Of a DNA stretch of 64,000 bases, positions 1 to 10,342 are shown one piece after another (position 1 is the stretch's first letter; every line of letters starts with the position of its first letter). The notes under the pieces are model-generated. The model saw only the letters and a program-made list of their open reading frames with translations. It made no database searches and had not been told where the DNA came from. Origin of the DNA: Halarsenatibacter silvermanii (GTDB lineage: Bacteria > Bacillota > Halanaerobiia > Halanaerobiales > Halarsenatibacteraceae); the NCBI RefSeq assembly GCF_900103135.1, contig NZ_FNGO01000010.1:34111-98110 (forward strand). Direction: 5' to 3'. The translations under genes and the position numbers were made by a program.

Positions 1-1080
1 ACTTCGGGTGTGCTTTTGAAAAGAGAAGATATAGAATATCTGGCCCGAATGCGCCCTCTCAAACTTTGTATTTCTCTCAATTTTATTTCCTCTGATTTGA
101 GAGCTGATTATTTAAGGGATGGAGGATTTCGCAGTATCGAAGCTGTTTTACATGATTTAAACCAAATTAATCTCCCCTGCACGGGAAGCCTGGTCGCTCT
201 GCCCAAACTGGCGGGCTGGAAAGAACTTAAAAGATCTCTGGAAATCATGGATAGAACTTCCTGTATCCAGCATGTGAGAATTTTCCGTCCTGGTTATACG
301 AGCAGGATTAAAAGTGATAAAGCTGAAAAGCTGGATTTTAAACCCGAGTCGTTCATGAAGAAACTGGAAAGCTGGCGTGGGGAGTTTACAACTCCTATAA
401 TTTTTGAACCCCGGCCGGTCTATGATCTTCAGGCCAGAATTGTCGGGGTGAAATTTGACAGCCCTGCGGCCACAATCGGCCTCAAAAGAGGAGATATTAT
501 TGAATCGGTAGCCGAAAACCAACCATTTTCACGGGTTGAGGCCTTTTCATTATTGAAGAATCATCTGCGCCGGCAGGAAACTTTTGAGCTTGAAATCAAA
601 AGGAACGTTCACGGCGAAAATGAAATTCTGCAGAAAAAGGTAAAACCCGGAGAAGTAAATCCCGATTCATTTCAATATGAAGAAGTAGGGCCGGGGGTGA
701 TAATGGCCCGTGATATATCTCCGGCCTATTTTTGCGAAATAAAAAGATATTCCCGTGAAAACAGTCTGCATCTGCTGATAACTGCTCCGGCTGCCAAAAC
801 CCGCATAAGACTGCTGAAAAATAAGTTAAATGAGGAAACAGGAGAGAGTACAGATTACAAAATGATGACGGTCAGGCCGCAATTTTTTGGAGGAAATATT
901 GAGGCTGCTGGGCTGCTTGTTATTAGCGATGTCTTGAAAAATAAGGAAAAAATTTGTCGGTTTTCTCCTGATTCTATATTTTTATCTGACAGCATGTTTG
1001 ATCACCGGGGGGAAGATCTGCTGGGGGAACATCGCGGAGAACTGGAGAGAAGACTCCCGGCCCCGGTTTACTTCATATGA
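1..1080 (+). CDS. DUF512-like protein with internal PDZ domain, 5' end outside window
   Basis: The frame is open from the first base of the window, so the N-terminus is missing; the GTG at 10 is only the first possible start inside the window. The C-terminal third (FFGGNIEAAGLL, then a stretch ending in GEDLL) resembles the DUF512 domain of MoaA/NifB-related radical SAM proteins. The first 120 visible residues resemble the radical SAM barrel half that normally precedes DUF512. A PDZ-like segment (about residues 140-205, with SPAATIGLKRGDII) lies between them. In the usual family layout, as I recall it, PDZ is N-terminal, so an internal PDZ is odd. The cysteine cluster, if present, would be upstream of the window. 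Function is unknown. The gene ends 235 bases before groES and is probably a separate unit. Confidence 0.6.
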   Translation, partial: TSGVLLKREDIEYLARMRPLKLCISLNFISSDLRADYLRDGGFRSIEAVLHDLNQINLPCTGSLVALPKLAGWKELKRSLEIMDRTSCIQHVRIFRPGYTSRIKSDKAEKLDFKPESFMKKLESWRGEFTTPIIFEPRPVYDLQARIVGVKFDSPAATIGLKRGDIIESVAENQPFSRVEAFSLLKNHLRRQETFELEIKRNVHGENEILQKKVKPGEVNPDSFQYEEVGPGVIMARDISPAYFCEIKRYSRENSLHLLITAPAAKTRIRLLKNKLNEETGESTDYKMMTVRPQFFGGNIEAAGLLVISDVLKNKEKICRFSPDSIFLSDSMFDHRGEDLLGEHRGELERRLPAPVYFI

Positions 1081-1181
1081 TCTTAAATAAGCATTTGAAA
1101 GTTTGTGGGCGAATAGTCGAGTAATATGGAGTAATTGGCATACAAACACTTTTGATAACTAATAATCTCTATAATTAACCC

Positions 1182-1210
1182 TTGATTTATATTAATAACT
1201 CCATTATTAT
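1182..1210 (+). promoter_or_regulatory. sigma-A promoter of groESL
   Basis: A -35 box TTGATT (1182-1187) and a -10 box TATTAT (1205-1210) are separated by exactly 17 bases. The CIRCE operator begins 15 bases downstream, so transcription would start at or just before the operator. Confidence 0.75.
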
Positions 1211-1224
1211 ATAAAATGGATTTG

Positions 1225-1251
1225 TTAGCACTCGATCTGGATGAGTGCTAA
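1225..1251 (+). promoter_or_regulatory. CIRCE operator (HrcA binding site)
   Basis: Perfect consensus inverted repeat TTAGCACTC-N9-GAGTGCTAA. This is the known binding site of the heat-shock repressor HrcA. It lies between the groESL promoter and groES, so the operon is expected to be repressed by HrcA and induced by heat or by GroEL saturation. hrcA itself is not in the window. Confidence 0.97.
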
Positions 1252-1321
1252 TAAAAGCTAGAGTAGTCAAGTGTGCCAGTAATTGCTGGTAGCAATAAAA
1301 TATTAAAGGGGGTATATGCTA

Positions 1322-1603
1322 ATGAGATTGAGACCGTTAAGCGATCGAGTTGCAGTAAAATATGAAGAACCAGAAGAAGAGACCACCGAAAGCGGCATCG
1401 TTCTGCCCGACACAGCTAAAGAAGAGAAGCCGCAGCAGGGTCAGGTAGTTGCCAAAGGAGAGGGATGCGACGCCGAGGATACACCTACAGTAGAGATCGG
1501 CGATACAGTTGTATTCGACAAATTCGCTGGAACCGAAGTTAATGTTGACGACGCAGAATACGTTATTTTGAGTCTGGAAGACGTACTGGCAGTAATTGAA
1601 TAA
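1322..1603 (+). CDS. groES: Co-chaperonin GroES
   Basis: Forms the heptameric lid of the GroEL folding chamber in the cytoplasm. The protein of about 93 residues shows the family start RLRPLSDRV, the mobile-loop region around ETTESGIVLPDTA and the C-terminal LSLEDVLAVIE, and is full length. The ATG at 1322 is preferred because the AAAGGGGG ribosome site (1305-1312) lies 9 bases upstream; the in-frame ATG at 1316 would leave only 3 bases. groEL follows after 22 bases, and a CIRCE element precedes the pair, so heat-shock control by HrcA is expected. Confidence 0.97.
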   Translation: MRLRPLSDRVAVKYEEPEEETTESGIVLPDTAKEEKPQQGQVVAKGEGCDAEDTPTVEIGDTVVFDKFAGTEVNVDDAEYVILSLEDVLAVIE

Positions 1604-1613
1604 AAAAATTTAA

Positions 1614-3287
<1,674 letters not shown>

Positions 3288-3349
3288 AGCCGCTCATCTT
3301 TACCTCCCGACGGTTTTCAGTCGGGAAGAAAAATCAAGAAATGAATTCA

Positions 3350-3390
3350 GAGGCGTCCCTTCTTCCGTCTGGAGAAGGGACGCCTCTTTT
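3350..3390 (+). terminator. Intrinsic terminator of groESL
   Basis: A GC-rich hairpin, with GAGGCGTCCCTTCT pairing to AGAAGGGACGCCTC around a short loop, is followed by TTTT. It lies 60 bases after groEL. Its T tract merges into the -35 box of the guaA promoter. Confidence 0.9.
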
Positions 3391-3417
3391 GCTTATTTAG
3401 GGGTAGTATGGTATAAT
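3389..3417 (+). promoter_or_regulatory. sigma-A promoter of guaA
   Basis: -35 TTGCTT (3389-3394), 17-base spacer, -10 TATAAT (3412-3417) with an extended TGG directly upstream. The promoter begins inside the T tract of the groESL terminator. No purine riboswitch is seen in the 46-base leader. Confidence 0.85.
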
Positions 3418-3463
3418 TTTATACTGGAGTATATTAAACCGGCTGGAATAGAAAGGGGAAAAT

Positions 3464-5014
3464 ATGGAACGGGATAAACTGGCAGTCATAAATTTTGGGG
3501 GACAATATGTGAGGTTGATCGCCCGGAAAATCAGGGAGCTTGGTGTTTACTGCGAAATCGTCGATCCTGAAAATGCATATGATTTATGTTCTTCTCAACG
3601 GGTTAAGGGAATTATTCTTTCAGGAGGGCCGGACAGCGTACAGGAAGAGGGCGCTCCGGTTTTGGATCAAAGCTTCTTTGATCTTGGGAAGCCCGTTCTG
3701 GGAATTTGTTATGGTATGCAGTTGATGGCTGAAATCCTGCCGGGCGGCAGGATTGAAGATGGCTCTCTTTCAGAATATGGGCGTGCTGAAGTTAAAATTA
3801 TAGATACAGACGTTTTATTTGAGGATATATTTGAGCGGGGAGAAGTTTTTACGGCCTGGATGAGTCATGGTGACAGTGTGGTTAAAGAACCTGAAGACTT
3901 TGAGATTCTGGCTGAAACAGCTAGTGTGCCGATCGTAGCCATGGCTGACCGCCAGAAAAATCTTTATGGTGTGCAATTTCATCCCGAAGTCACCCATACG
4001 GAAAGAGGCAGCGATATTCTCGCCAATTTTATTTTTGATATATGTGGTCTGGAAGAAAACTGGCAGATCAGCGATATCGTTCAGGATAGAGTGGAGCAGA
4101 TAAAATCTGTTTTAGATGATGATGCTAATGTTCTAATCGGGCTTTCAGGCGGAGTTGATTCTTCGGTAGCAGCTGCCCTGATTCAGGAGGCGGTCGGTGA
4201 CAGACTTACCGGCATATTTATAGATCATGGGCTGCTGCGTCAGGGAGAAGCTGAACAGGTTAAAAAGAGTTTTTCTCAGGTTTTTGAGTTTCCCATAAAA
4301 TTCATCGATGCTTCACAAAGATTTCTCGGACAGCTGGAGGGAGTAAGCGATCCTGAAGAAAAAAGAAATATTATTGGGCGTGAATTCATCAAAGTTTTCG
4401 AGCAGGAGGCGGAGGATTTAGAGAATGTCACTCATCTGGCCCAGGGCACTATTTATTCCGATGTAATTGAGAGCGGACTCGACCAGAATGCAGCTCTCAT
4501 AAAATCCCATCATAATGTGGGTGGACTGCCGGAACGCATGGAGCTCAACCTGCTGGAACCGCTGCGCGAATTTTTTAAGGATGAAGTGAGAAGGATAGGG
4601 GAAGAACTGGGGCTGCCGGAGGATGTTGTCTGGCGTCAGCCTTTTCCGGGACCAGGTCTGGCTATAAGGGTTATTGGTGAGGTTACCAGAGAAAAACTGG
4701 CTCTTCTCCGTAAGGCTGATTACATCTTTAGAGAGGAATTGCAAAATTCCGGAATCTCGGATAAGGTATGGCAGTCTTTTGCAGTACTTCCTGACATGAA
4801 ATCGGTAGGAGTTATGGGAGATACCCGCACTTATGGTTATCCCATTATTCTGAGGGCTGTGGACAGTGAAGAAGCTATGACGGCCGACTGGGTTAAAATT
4901 CCGCACGAGCTGCTGGACAAAATAGCGGGCAGAATCGTCAACGAAATGGAACAGATAAACAGGGTGGTATATGATGTGAGTTCAAAGCCTCCCGCCACGA
5001 TCGAGTGGGAATAA
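3464..5014 (+). CDS. guaA: GMP synthase (glutamine-hydrolysing)
   Basis: Converts XMP to GMP using ATP and glutamine, the last step of guanine nucleotide synthesis. The 516 residues are full length. The N-terminal class I amidotransferase has the nucleophile Cys82 in GICYGMQ and the His173/Glu175 pair in QFHPE. The ATP-pyrophosphatase P-loop SGGVDSS lies at 228-234. The C-terminal dimerisation domain ends in the typical KPPATIEWE. The gene has its own promoter after the groESL terminator. It is followed after 18 bases by a TrpR-like regulator gene, so the two probably share a transcript. Confidence 0.98.
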   Translation: MERDKLAVINFGGQYVRLIARKIRELGVYCEIVDPENAYDLCSSQRVKGIILSGGPDSVQEEGAPVLDQSFFDLGKPVLGICYGMQLMAEILPGGRIEDGSLSEYGRAEVKIIDTDVLFEDIFERGEVFTAWMSHGDSVVKEPEDFEILAETASVPIVAMADRQKNLYGVQFHPEVTHTERGSDILANFIFDICGLEENWQISDIVQDRVEQIKSVLDDDANVLIGLSGGVDSSVAAALIQEAVGDRLTGIFIDHGLLRQGEAEQVKKSFSQVFEFPIKFIDASQRFLGQLEGVSDPEEKRNIIGREFIKVFEQEAEDLENVTHLAQGTIYSDVIESGLDQNAALIKSHHNVGGLPERMELNLLEPLREFFKDEVRRIGEELGLPEDVVWRQPFPGPGLAIRVIGEVTREKLALLRKADYIFREELQNSGISDKVWQSFAVLPDMKSVGVMGDTRTYGYPIILRAVDSEEAMTADWVKIPHELLDKIAGRIVNEMEQINRVVYDVSSKPPATIEWE

Positions 5015-5032
5015 AAGAAAGGAGATAAAAAT

Positions 5033-5323
5033 ATGGTTGACGAAATAGAGGGTGAGCTTACCGAACAACTTTTTCGAGCCGTCCTTTATCTGGAAGATGA
5101 GGAGGAGTGCTACAAATTTTTCCGGGACATAGCTACCGTAGGTGAGATAGAGTCGCTTTCTCAGCGGCTGGAAGTGGCCAGACTGCTGCAGAAGGGAGCG
5201 ACCTACGAAAAGATTGTGGAAAAGACAGGAGTGAGCACTGCCACTATCAGCAGGGTTAAAAGAGCTCTGGAATACGGAACAGGCGGTTACAATCTTATAC
5301 TGGATAGGTTGGATCTGGAGTGA
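5033..5323 (+). CDS. yerC: YerC/YecD-type TrpR-like DNA-binding protein
   Basis: A 96-residue protein of the YerC/YecD family, related to the TrpR repressor fold. The helix-turn-helix is visible in EKTGVSTATISRVKRAL (about residues 65-82), and the ending GTGGYNLILDRL is typical of the family. The ATG follows AAGGAGATAAAAAT. It lies in the guaA transcript and is closed by the hairpin at 5349-5377. The regulated genes are not known; there is no evidence that it senses tryptophan. Confidence 0.9.
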   Translation: MVDEIEGELTEQLFRAVLYLEDEEECYKFFRDIATVGEIESLSQRLEVARLLQKGATYEKIVEKTGVSTATISRVKRALEYGTGGYNLILDRLDLE

Positions 5324-5348
5324 GGAGTATATATTATGCAACTTAAAT

Positions 5349-5377
5349 GCCCGTCTCATCACGGACGGGCTCGTTTT
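5349..5377 (+). terminator. Intrinsic terminator after yerC
   Basis: GCCCGTC (5349-5355) pairs with GACGGGC (5364-5370), followed by TCGTTTT. Confidence 0.8.
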
Positions 5378-5426
5378 AATTGCATTATAAATTCTTCAGA
5401 AATTATCAGATCTCAGGAGGTTAATA

Positions 5427-6827
5427 ATGGCTGAAAAATACGACGTTGTCATAGTTGGATCGGGACCGACAGGAATATTTACGGCTCTGGAACTGGTAGA
5501 ACAGGAAACTGACTGTGAAATATTGATTGTGGAAAAAGGAAAGGACATTGACAGCCGCAGCTGTCCCATGAAAGAAAAACCGGGCAGCGGAGAAGGATGT
5601 TTTGAATGCGTTTCCTGTGCTGTGGTTTCCGGCTGGGGAGGAGCTGGAGCTTACAGCGATGGCAAACTCTCCCTATCCTCCGATGTGGGCGGAAACCTGG
5701 AAGAATATATCGGTCAGGAGAAGTTGGAATCTCTAATAGATTATGCTGATGATAAATATTTAAAATTTGGGGCCCCGGACAGAATTTTTGGGATAAGTGA
5801 GAAAAAAGAAGAGGAGTTTAAAGATAAGGCAGCCCGGGCCGGACTGAAATTTATACCCGCCCGACTGCGTCACCTGGGAACAGGTTACAGCAAAGAAGTT
5901 TTGAGAGAGATGCGAGATTATCTGCTGGATAGAGGAGTTGAAATCAGGTTTCAAACCAGAGTCACCGAGATTTTGACCGGAGAAAATGAAGAGAGGGCTG
6001 CCGGAGTCAGACTGGAAAGCGGTGATGAGATCAAAGCAGATTTTGTGACGGTGGCCCCCGGAAGAGAAAATGCTACCTGGCTGGCACAGGAGATAGATAA
6101 ACTCGAGCTCAATACTTCTTTAAATCCTGTTGATATAGGAGTTCGGGTGGAAACCCCGGCTTCGATAGCTCGTCCCCTTACCGATGAACTGTATGAATCA
6201 AAGCTCATCTATCATACTCCCACTTTTGATGACAGGGTGCGCACTTTTTGCATGTGTCCGGGAGGCGAAGTCGTGAGCGAGAACAATCGAGGGCTTATAA
6301 CGGTAAACGGCCATACTCATTCGGATATCGAGACTGATAATTCCAATTTTGCTCTGCTGGTCAGCAAAACCTTCACAGAACCATTTAAAGAACCTCATAC
6401 TTACGGCCGGGCCATAGCCAAGCTGGCGAATCTTCTGGGAGCCGGTGTGCTTGTTCAAAGGCTGGGAGATCTTCTCGAGGGGAGAAGATCGACAAAAGAA
6501 CGCATTTCTAGAAGTATAGTAGATCCGACTCTGAAAGAAGCCACAGCAGGAGATCTCAGTTTGGTATTTCCTCATCGACATCTCACAGGCTTAAAAGAGA
6601 TGCTGAAAGCTCTGGACGATTTAGCTCCCGGGATTTATTCCAAGGACACCCTGTTGTACGGGGTTGAGGCTAAATTTTATTCCTCGCGCCTGGAAGTGTC
6701 TCCGGAGCTGGAAACGCATGTAGAAAACTTATTTGCCGGAGGAGATGGAGCAGGAATTACAAGAGGTCTCATGCAGGCATCGGTGGCGGGGTTGATCATT
6801 GCTCGTGAAATAAGCAGGCGAGGATGA
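5427..6827 (+). CDS. FAD-dependent oxidoreductase of the COG2509 family
   Basis: A flavoprotein of 466 residues. The N-terminal dinucleotide-binding site VIVGSGPTGIFTALEL (about 8-23) and the C-terminal FAD segment FAGGDGAGITRGLMQAS are clear. A cysteine-rich stretch (SCPMKEK, then GCFECVSCAVVSGWGGAGAYSDGKL, residues about 46-80) is characteristic of the uncharacterised dehydrogenases in this family. The substrate is not known. The ATG follows CAGGAGG with good spacing. It is probably transcribed alone, between the yerC terminator and the convergent tRNA-Pro gene. Confidence 0.88.
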   Translation: MAEKYDVVIVGSGPTGIFTALELVEQETDCEILIVEKGKDIDSRSCPMKEKPGSGEGCFECVSCAVVSGWGGAGAYSDGKLSLSSDVGGNLEEYIGQEKLESLIDYADDKYLKFGAPDRIFGISEKKEEEFKDKAARAGLKFIPARLRHLGTGYSKEVLREMRDYLLDRGVEIRFQTRVTEILTGENEERAAGVRLESGDEIKADFVTVAPGRENATWLAQEIDKLELNTSLNPVDIGVRVETPASIARPLTDELYESKLIYHTPTFDDRVRTFCMCPGGEVVSENNRGLITVNGHTHSDIETDNSNFALLVSKTFTEPFKEPHTYGRAIAKLANLLGAGVLVQRLGDLLEGRRSTKERISRSIVDPTLKEATAGDLSLVFPHRHLTGLKEMLKALDDLAPGIYSKDTLLYGVEAKFYSSRLEVSPELETHVENLFAGGDGAGITRGLMQASVAGLIIAREISRRG

Positions 6828-6859
6828 AAAGAGAGATTTTGATATTCAAAATAAAAAAA

Positions 6860-6936
6860 TGGTCTGGCTACCGGGATTTGAACCCGGGACCTCTTGCTCC
6901 CGAAGCAAGCGCGCTACCAAACTGCGCCATAGCCAG
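6860..6936 (-). tRNA. tRNA-Pro (anticodon CGG)
   Basis: The minus strand folds as a complete cloverleaf: acceptor CTGGCTA/TAGCCAG, anticodon stem CTTGC/GCAAG with loop TTCGGGA (anticodon CGG, G37 as in proline tRNAs), T-loop GGTTCAAATCC and encoded CCA (6860-6862). It reads proline codon CCG. Confidence 0.97.
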
Positions 6937-6947
6937 ATACCACTAGT

Positions 6948-6976
6948 ATTTTATCATCCGCGGCAGACTATTGCAA
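6948..6976 (-). promoter_or_regulatory. Promoter of tRNA-Pro
   Basis: On the minus strand, TTGCAA (6971-6976) and TAAAAT (6948-6953) are 17 bases apart, ending 11 bases before the tRNA 5' end. Confidence 0.7.
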
Positions 6977-6994
6977 GAGCAGCGTCCATTAAGC

Positions 6995-7023
6995 TTGACA
7001 GATGAAAGCGGCTGTGTTATTTT
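6995..7023 (+). promoter_or_regulatory. Promoter of the histidine operon
   Basis: -35 TTGACA (6995-7000), 17-base spacer, -10 TATTTT (7018-7023). About 70 bases of leader precede hisZ. I see no T-box core and no leader peptide rich in histidine codons, so regulation is not evident from sequence. Confidence 0.75.
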
Positions 7024-7098
7024 CTTTATTAAAATGATTCGGCAAAGTGAAAAAAATAATTTTTGCTCATAAGTTAAGTTGAGCTGGAGGTATTCTGA

Positions 7099-8403
7099 AT
7101 GAAAGATAGCCTGAAATCTATAGAAAGAAAATTACCCGAGGGGATGAGATTTTACCTGCCCGAGCAGGCTGAAGTTATAACCAGCCTGGCTAAAAAAGGC
7201 AGGGAAGTATTGAAAAATTGGGGATATCAATCTATTTTTGTTCCTGCCATGCTGCCCTACGATACCGTTTCAAAGGGATTGAGCGATGAAAATGTACGGC
7301 AGTATTACAAGCTGGTGGATTATCGAGGAGAAATTCTTGTCCTGAGGCCGGAAATGACAGCTGCTATTGCAGAAAGGCTGGTGGGCGAGGGGAAATGCGA
7401 AGAATTTCCCGGGCGATATCAGTATTTTGCTCCGGTCTATCGCCATGAAACTATACAGAGCGGCAAAAAAAGAGAGATTTATCAGCTGGGAGCCGAATTT
7501 TTGGGGGCTAATAAGTTTGCCGATGTTGAAATCTTAATGCTGGCCCAGAAGGTGTTGCTAAACTGTGAGGTCGACAATTATCGGCTGGAGATCGGCCATA
7601 TAGGATTTCTGGATCAGCTTTTGAACGAGCTGGATATATCTCCGAAGAAATCGGCAGAGATCAGCGGCGCTCTAGCCAGGAGAGATCTTGTTAGTTACCG
7701 TCAGGCCTGCAGGCAGCTAAACTCCGATGCAGCGGACAGACTCATGAAGCTGCTGGATCTTAGAGGAGGCTGTAAGGTTTTAAATGCAGCCGAGGAATTG
7801 ATGCCGGTACGCGAATGCACTTCCGTACAGCAGCTTCGCAAAATCCATCGCGGTCTGAAAAATCTCGGTTTGATCGAAAAAGTCTCGTATGATCTGGCTC
7901 TGACCAGAAACCTGGATTATTATTCGGGAATGGTCTTTGAAATCATGAGCCCCGATCTCGGTTATAACATCTGCGGCGGAGGCAGATATGACAGATTAAT
8001 AAAAAGTCTGGGGGGCGAAAAAATACCTGCCCGCGGTTTTGCTATGGGAATTGAGAGATTGAGGCTGGTCAAAGAAAAACTGTGTTTAACCGATAATGAC
8101 AGGCAGGAAAAAATTCTGCTCAGATGTCAGGATCTTTCCTCGCTTAAAACTTCTGTGAATATCGCAGAAGATTTGCAGGAACTCGGTTATGCTGTGATTT
8201 TAGAAAACAGCGAGAAATTGGTCGGAGAAGCAGCTCAGAAAAAATGCAAGATGATTATCGAGGTGGATAATAGTTCTGAGAAGCCTTTCAACTGCTGGAA
8301 AAGTTCTTTTGATCGAGAGAAGAGGGCCGAATCTGGTTCTGCGGAGAATTCGCGCAAATTCTCGCGGGCAGAGGTGATTGAATATGTCGATGGAATCTCT
8401 TAA
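7099..8403 (+). CDS. hisZ: ATP phosphoribosyltransferase regulatory subunit HisZ
   Basis: A HisRS-like paralogue that forms a hetero-octamer with short HisG and restores its activity and histidine feedback. The 434 residues show class II synthetase-like motifs: EGMRFYLPEQAE at the N-terminus, VLRPEMTAAIAERL (motif 2 region), and LTRNLDYYSGMVFEI and GGGRYDRLI in the core. The C-terminal anticodon-binding domain is weak, as expected for HisZ rather than HisS. It sits first in the his operon and overlaps hisG by 20 bases. Its presence fits the short HisG encoded next. Confidence 0.93.
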   Translation: MKDSLKSIERKLPEGMRFYLPEQAEVITSLAKKGREVLKNWGYQSIFVPAMLPYDTVSKGLSDENVRQYYKLVDYRGEILVLRPEMTAAIAERLVGEGKCEEFPGRYQYFAPVYRHETIQSGKKREIYQLGAEFLGANKFADVEILMLAQKVLLNCEVDNYRLEIGHIGFLDQLLNELDISPKKSAEISGALARRDLVSYRQACRQLNSDAADRLMKLLDLRGGCKVLNAAEELMPVRECTSVQQLRKIHRGLKNLGLIEKVSYDLALTRNLDYYSGMVFEIMSPDLGYNICGGGRYDRLIKSLGGEKIPARGFAMGIERLRLVKEKLCLTDNDRQEKILLRCQDLSSLKTSVNIAEDLQELGYAVILENSEKLVGEAAQKKCKMIIEVDNSSEKPFNCWKSSFDREKRAESGSAENSRKFSRAEVIEYVDGIS

Positions 8404-9049
8404 AATAGCCATTCCCAAAGGAAGACTTTATGATGAAGTGGTAAAAGCCTGTCTCAATACGGATCTGCTGGATGATTCGCAGAATATCTCGAAGCTCTCA
8501 CGCGAGCTGGTCCAGGAGGTTTCCGGAACCGGTAATTTATTTTTGCTGGCCAAACCGGCCGATGTACCGGCTTACGTAGAACACGGTGCTGCCGATATCG
8601 GTTTTACAGGCAAAGATGTCATAGCCGAAAAGGAAAGACGTCTCTATGAACTGCTCGATCTGGAAATAGGAACCTGTGATCTTGTGGTGGCGGTGCCGAA
8701 CGATATGGACGTAAATACATTAGAAGATATAAAGGATAACACCAGGGTGGCAACTTCCTACCCCGGCATCGCTGAAAAATTCTTCCGGGATAAGAACATC
8801 AAAGCTGAAATCATCGAATTAAATGGCTCAGTGGAATTGGCGCCTCAGGTCGACCTGGCCGATATAATAGTTGATATAACTTCCACTGGAACCACTCTGC
8901 GCAAAAATGATCTTTCACCGATAGCTGAAATACTTTCTTCTTCAGTGCGGCTTGTCGTCAATGAAGCCAGTTACCGGACCAAGGCCACAGCAATAGATAG
9001 ATTATCACGGCAGCTGGAGAAATATCTGAAAAAAACGGGTGATAATTGA
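8384..9049 (+). CDS. hisG: ATP phosphoribosyltransferase catalytic subunit, short form
   Basis: First step of histidine synthesis: ATP plus PRPP gives phosphoribosyl-ATP. The protein of about 221 residues is the short form without the C-terminal regulatory domain, so it depends on HisZ. Visible motifs are LKIAIPKGRLYDEV at the N-terminus, ADIGFTGKDVI, and the PRPP-binding DIIVDITSTGTTLRKN. The ATG at 8384 is chosen because GAGGTG lies 7 bases upstream, inside the hisZ end. hisD begins 2 bases after the stop. Confidence 0.97.
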   Translation: MSMESLKIAIPKGRLYDEVVKACLNTDLLDDSQNISKLSRELVQEVSGTGNLFLLAKPADVPAYVEHGAADIGFTGKDVIAEKERRLYELLDLEIGTCDLVVAVPNDMDVNTLEDIKDNTRVATSYPGIAEKFFRDKNIKAEIIELNGSVELAPQVDLADIIVDITSTGTTLRKNDLSPIAEILSSSVRLVVNEASYRTKATAIDRLSRQLEKYLKKTGDN

Positions 9050-9051
9050 TT

Positions 9052-10335
9052 ATGAAAAAACTGAGATATCCACAGGATGAAGGAGAAATCAGAAATTATC
9101 TTGAGGAGCGCAAATTTAACTTCGATACTGGACTAAATAAAAAAGTGAGCGATATAATAGATCAGGTGCAGACCGGTGGTGATAAGGCTCTTTTCTCTCT
9201 CACTCGAAAATATGATGGGGCTGAACTGGAGAGTTTGAGGGTTTCTGCTGATGAGCTTGAAGGCGAGGAGGAAATTTCGGAAAAGCTGAAAAAGTCTCTG
9301 GAGCGAGCCTATCAAAGACTCCAAAAGTATTATGCCCTGCAGGGAAGAGCTGGATGGATACATCCCGAACTTTCCGGCCGTGTAGGCGAGGAAATAACAC
9401 CGCTCAAAAGAGCGGGATTGTATATACCCGGCGGCAAAGCTGCCTATCCCAGTTCGGTTATGATGACAGCCGTGCCGGCCAGTATAGCTGGGGTCGATAA
9501 GCTGGTAGCAGTCACCCCTCCTGATCAGGAGGGAAATATAAATCCGGTCACAGCTAAAGCTTTATCCATGTGTGGGGTCGATGAAGTTTATAGAATTGGC
9601 GGAGCTCAGGCAGTTGCCGCACTGGCCCTGGGGACTGAAACAATAAATCCGGTGGATAAAATTGTCGGTCCGGGCAATAAATTTGTAACCATGGCCAAAA
9701 AACTTCTTTATGGCTTTGTCGATATTGATATGCTGGCCGGTCCCAGCGAAGTTTTGATTATAGCAGATGAGGCCAGCAGAGCTGAGTTTATAGCCGCCGA
9801 TATGCTGGCCCAGGCTGAACATGACGAAGAGGCAAGAACTGCTGTTATCTCGTCTTCTGCGGATGTTTTTGCCGCCGTAGAAGAAGAACTAGAAGATCAG
9901 CTGGCAGAAATCTCCACGGCTTCCCGGGCTAGAGCTGCGCTGGATGATTACGGTATGTTTATAGAAGTTGAAAATCTTGATCAGGCGGTTGAATTGTCCA
10001 ATGATTACGCCCCCGAACACCTGGAAATTCAGACTGAAAATCCCCATGCGCTGCTGGGGTCTATAGAGCAGGCAGGTTCGATATTTCTGGGGAGCTGGAC
10101 TCCTGAAGCAGCTGGAGATTATATTGCCGGCCCCAACCATGTCCTTCCTACTTCTGGATCAGCCCGCTTTTTTTCTCCGCTGGGAGTTAATGATTTTATT
10201 AAAAGCAGCGGTAGAGTTTCATTTTCCCGCTCGGAGCTCGAGGAGATAGGAGAAGATGTGATCAGAATTGCTGACGCTGAAGGTCTGCCCGCTCATGCCC
10301 GTTCTGTTTCGCTCAGACTTATGGGAGGTGAATAG
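9052..10335 (+). CDS. hisD: Histidinol dehydrogenase
   Basis: NAD-dependent, zinc-containing enzyme that oxidises L-histidinol to L-histidine in two steps. About 427 residues, full length. Family signatures include AGLYIPGGKAAYPSSV, VDKIVGPGNKFVTMAKK, AGPSEVLI, the catalytic Glu-His region YAPEHLEIQT, and GPNHVLPTSGSARF near the C-terminus. The ATG at 9052 is preferred over the in-frame TTG at 9046, which overlaps the hisG stop. Third gene of the his operon. Confidence 0.97.
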   Translation: MKKLRYPQDEGEIRNYLEERKFNFDTGLNKKVSDIIDQVQTGGDKALFSLTRKYDGAELESLRVSADELEGEEEISEKLKKSLERAYQRLQKYYALQGRAGWIHPELSGRVGEEITPLKRAGLYIPGGKAAYPSSVMMTAVPASIAGVDKLVAVTPPDQEGNINPVTAKALSMCGVDEVYRIGGAQAVAALALGTETINPVDKIVGPGNKFVTMAKKLLYGFVDIDMLAGPSEVLIIADEASRAEFIAADMLAQAEHDEEARTAVISSSADVFAAVEEELEDQLAEISTASRARAALDDYGMFIEVENLDQAVELSNDYAPEHLEIQTENPHALLGSIEQAGSIFLGSWTPEAAGDYIAGPNHVLPTSGSARFFSPLGVNDFIKSSGRVSFSRSELEEIGEDVIRIADAEGLPAHARSVSLRLMGGE

Positions 10336-10342
10336 AGCTCAT

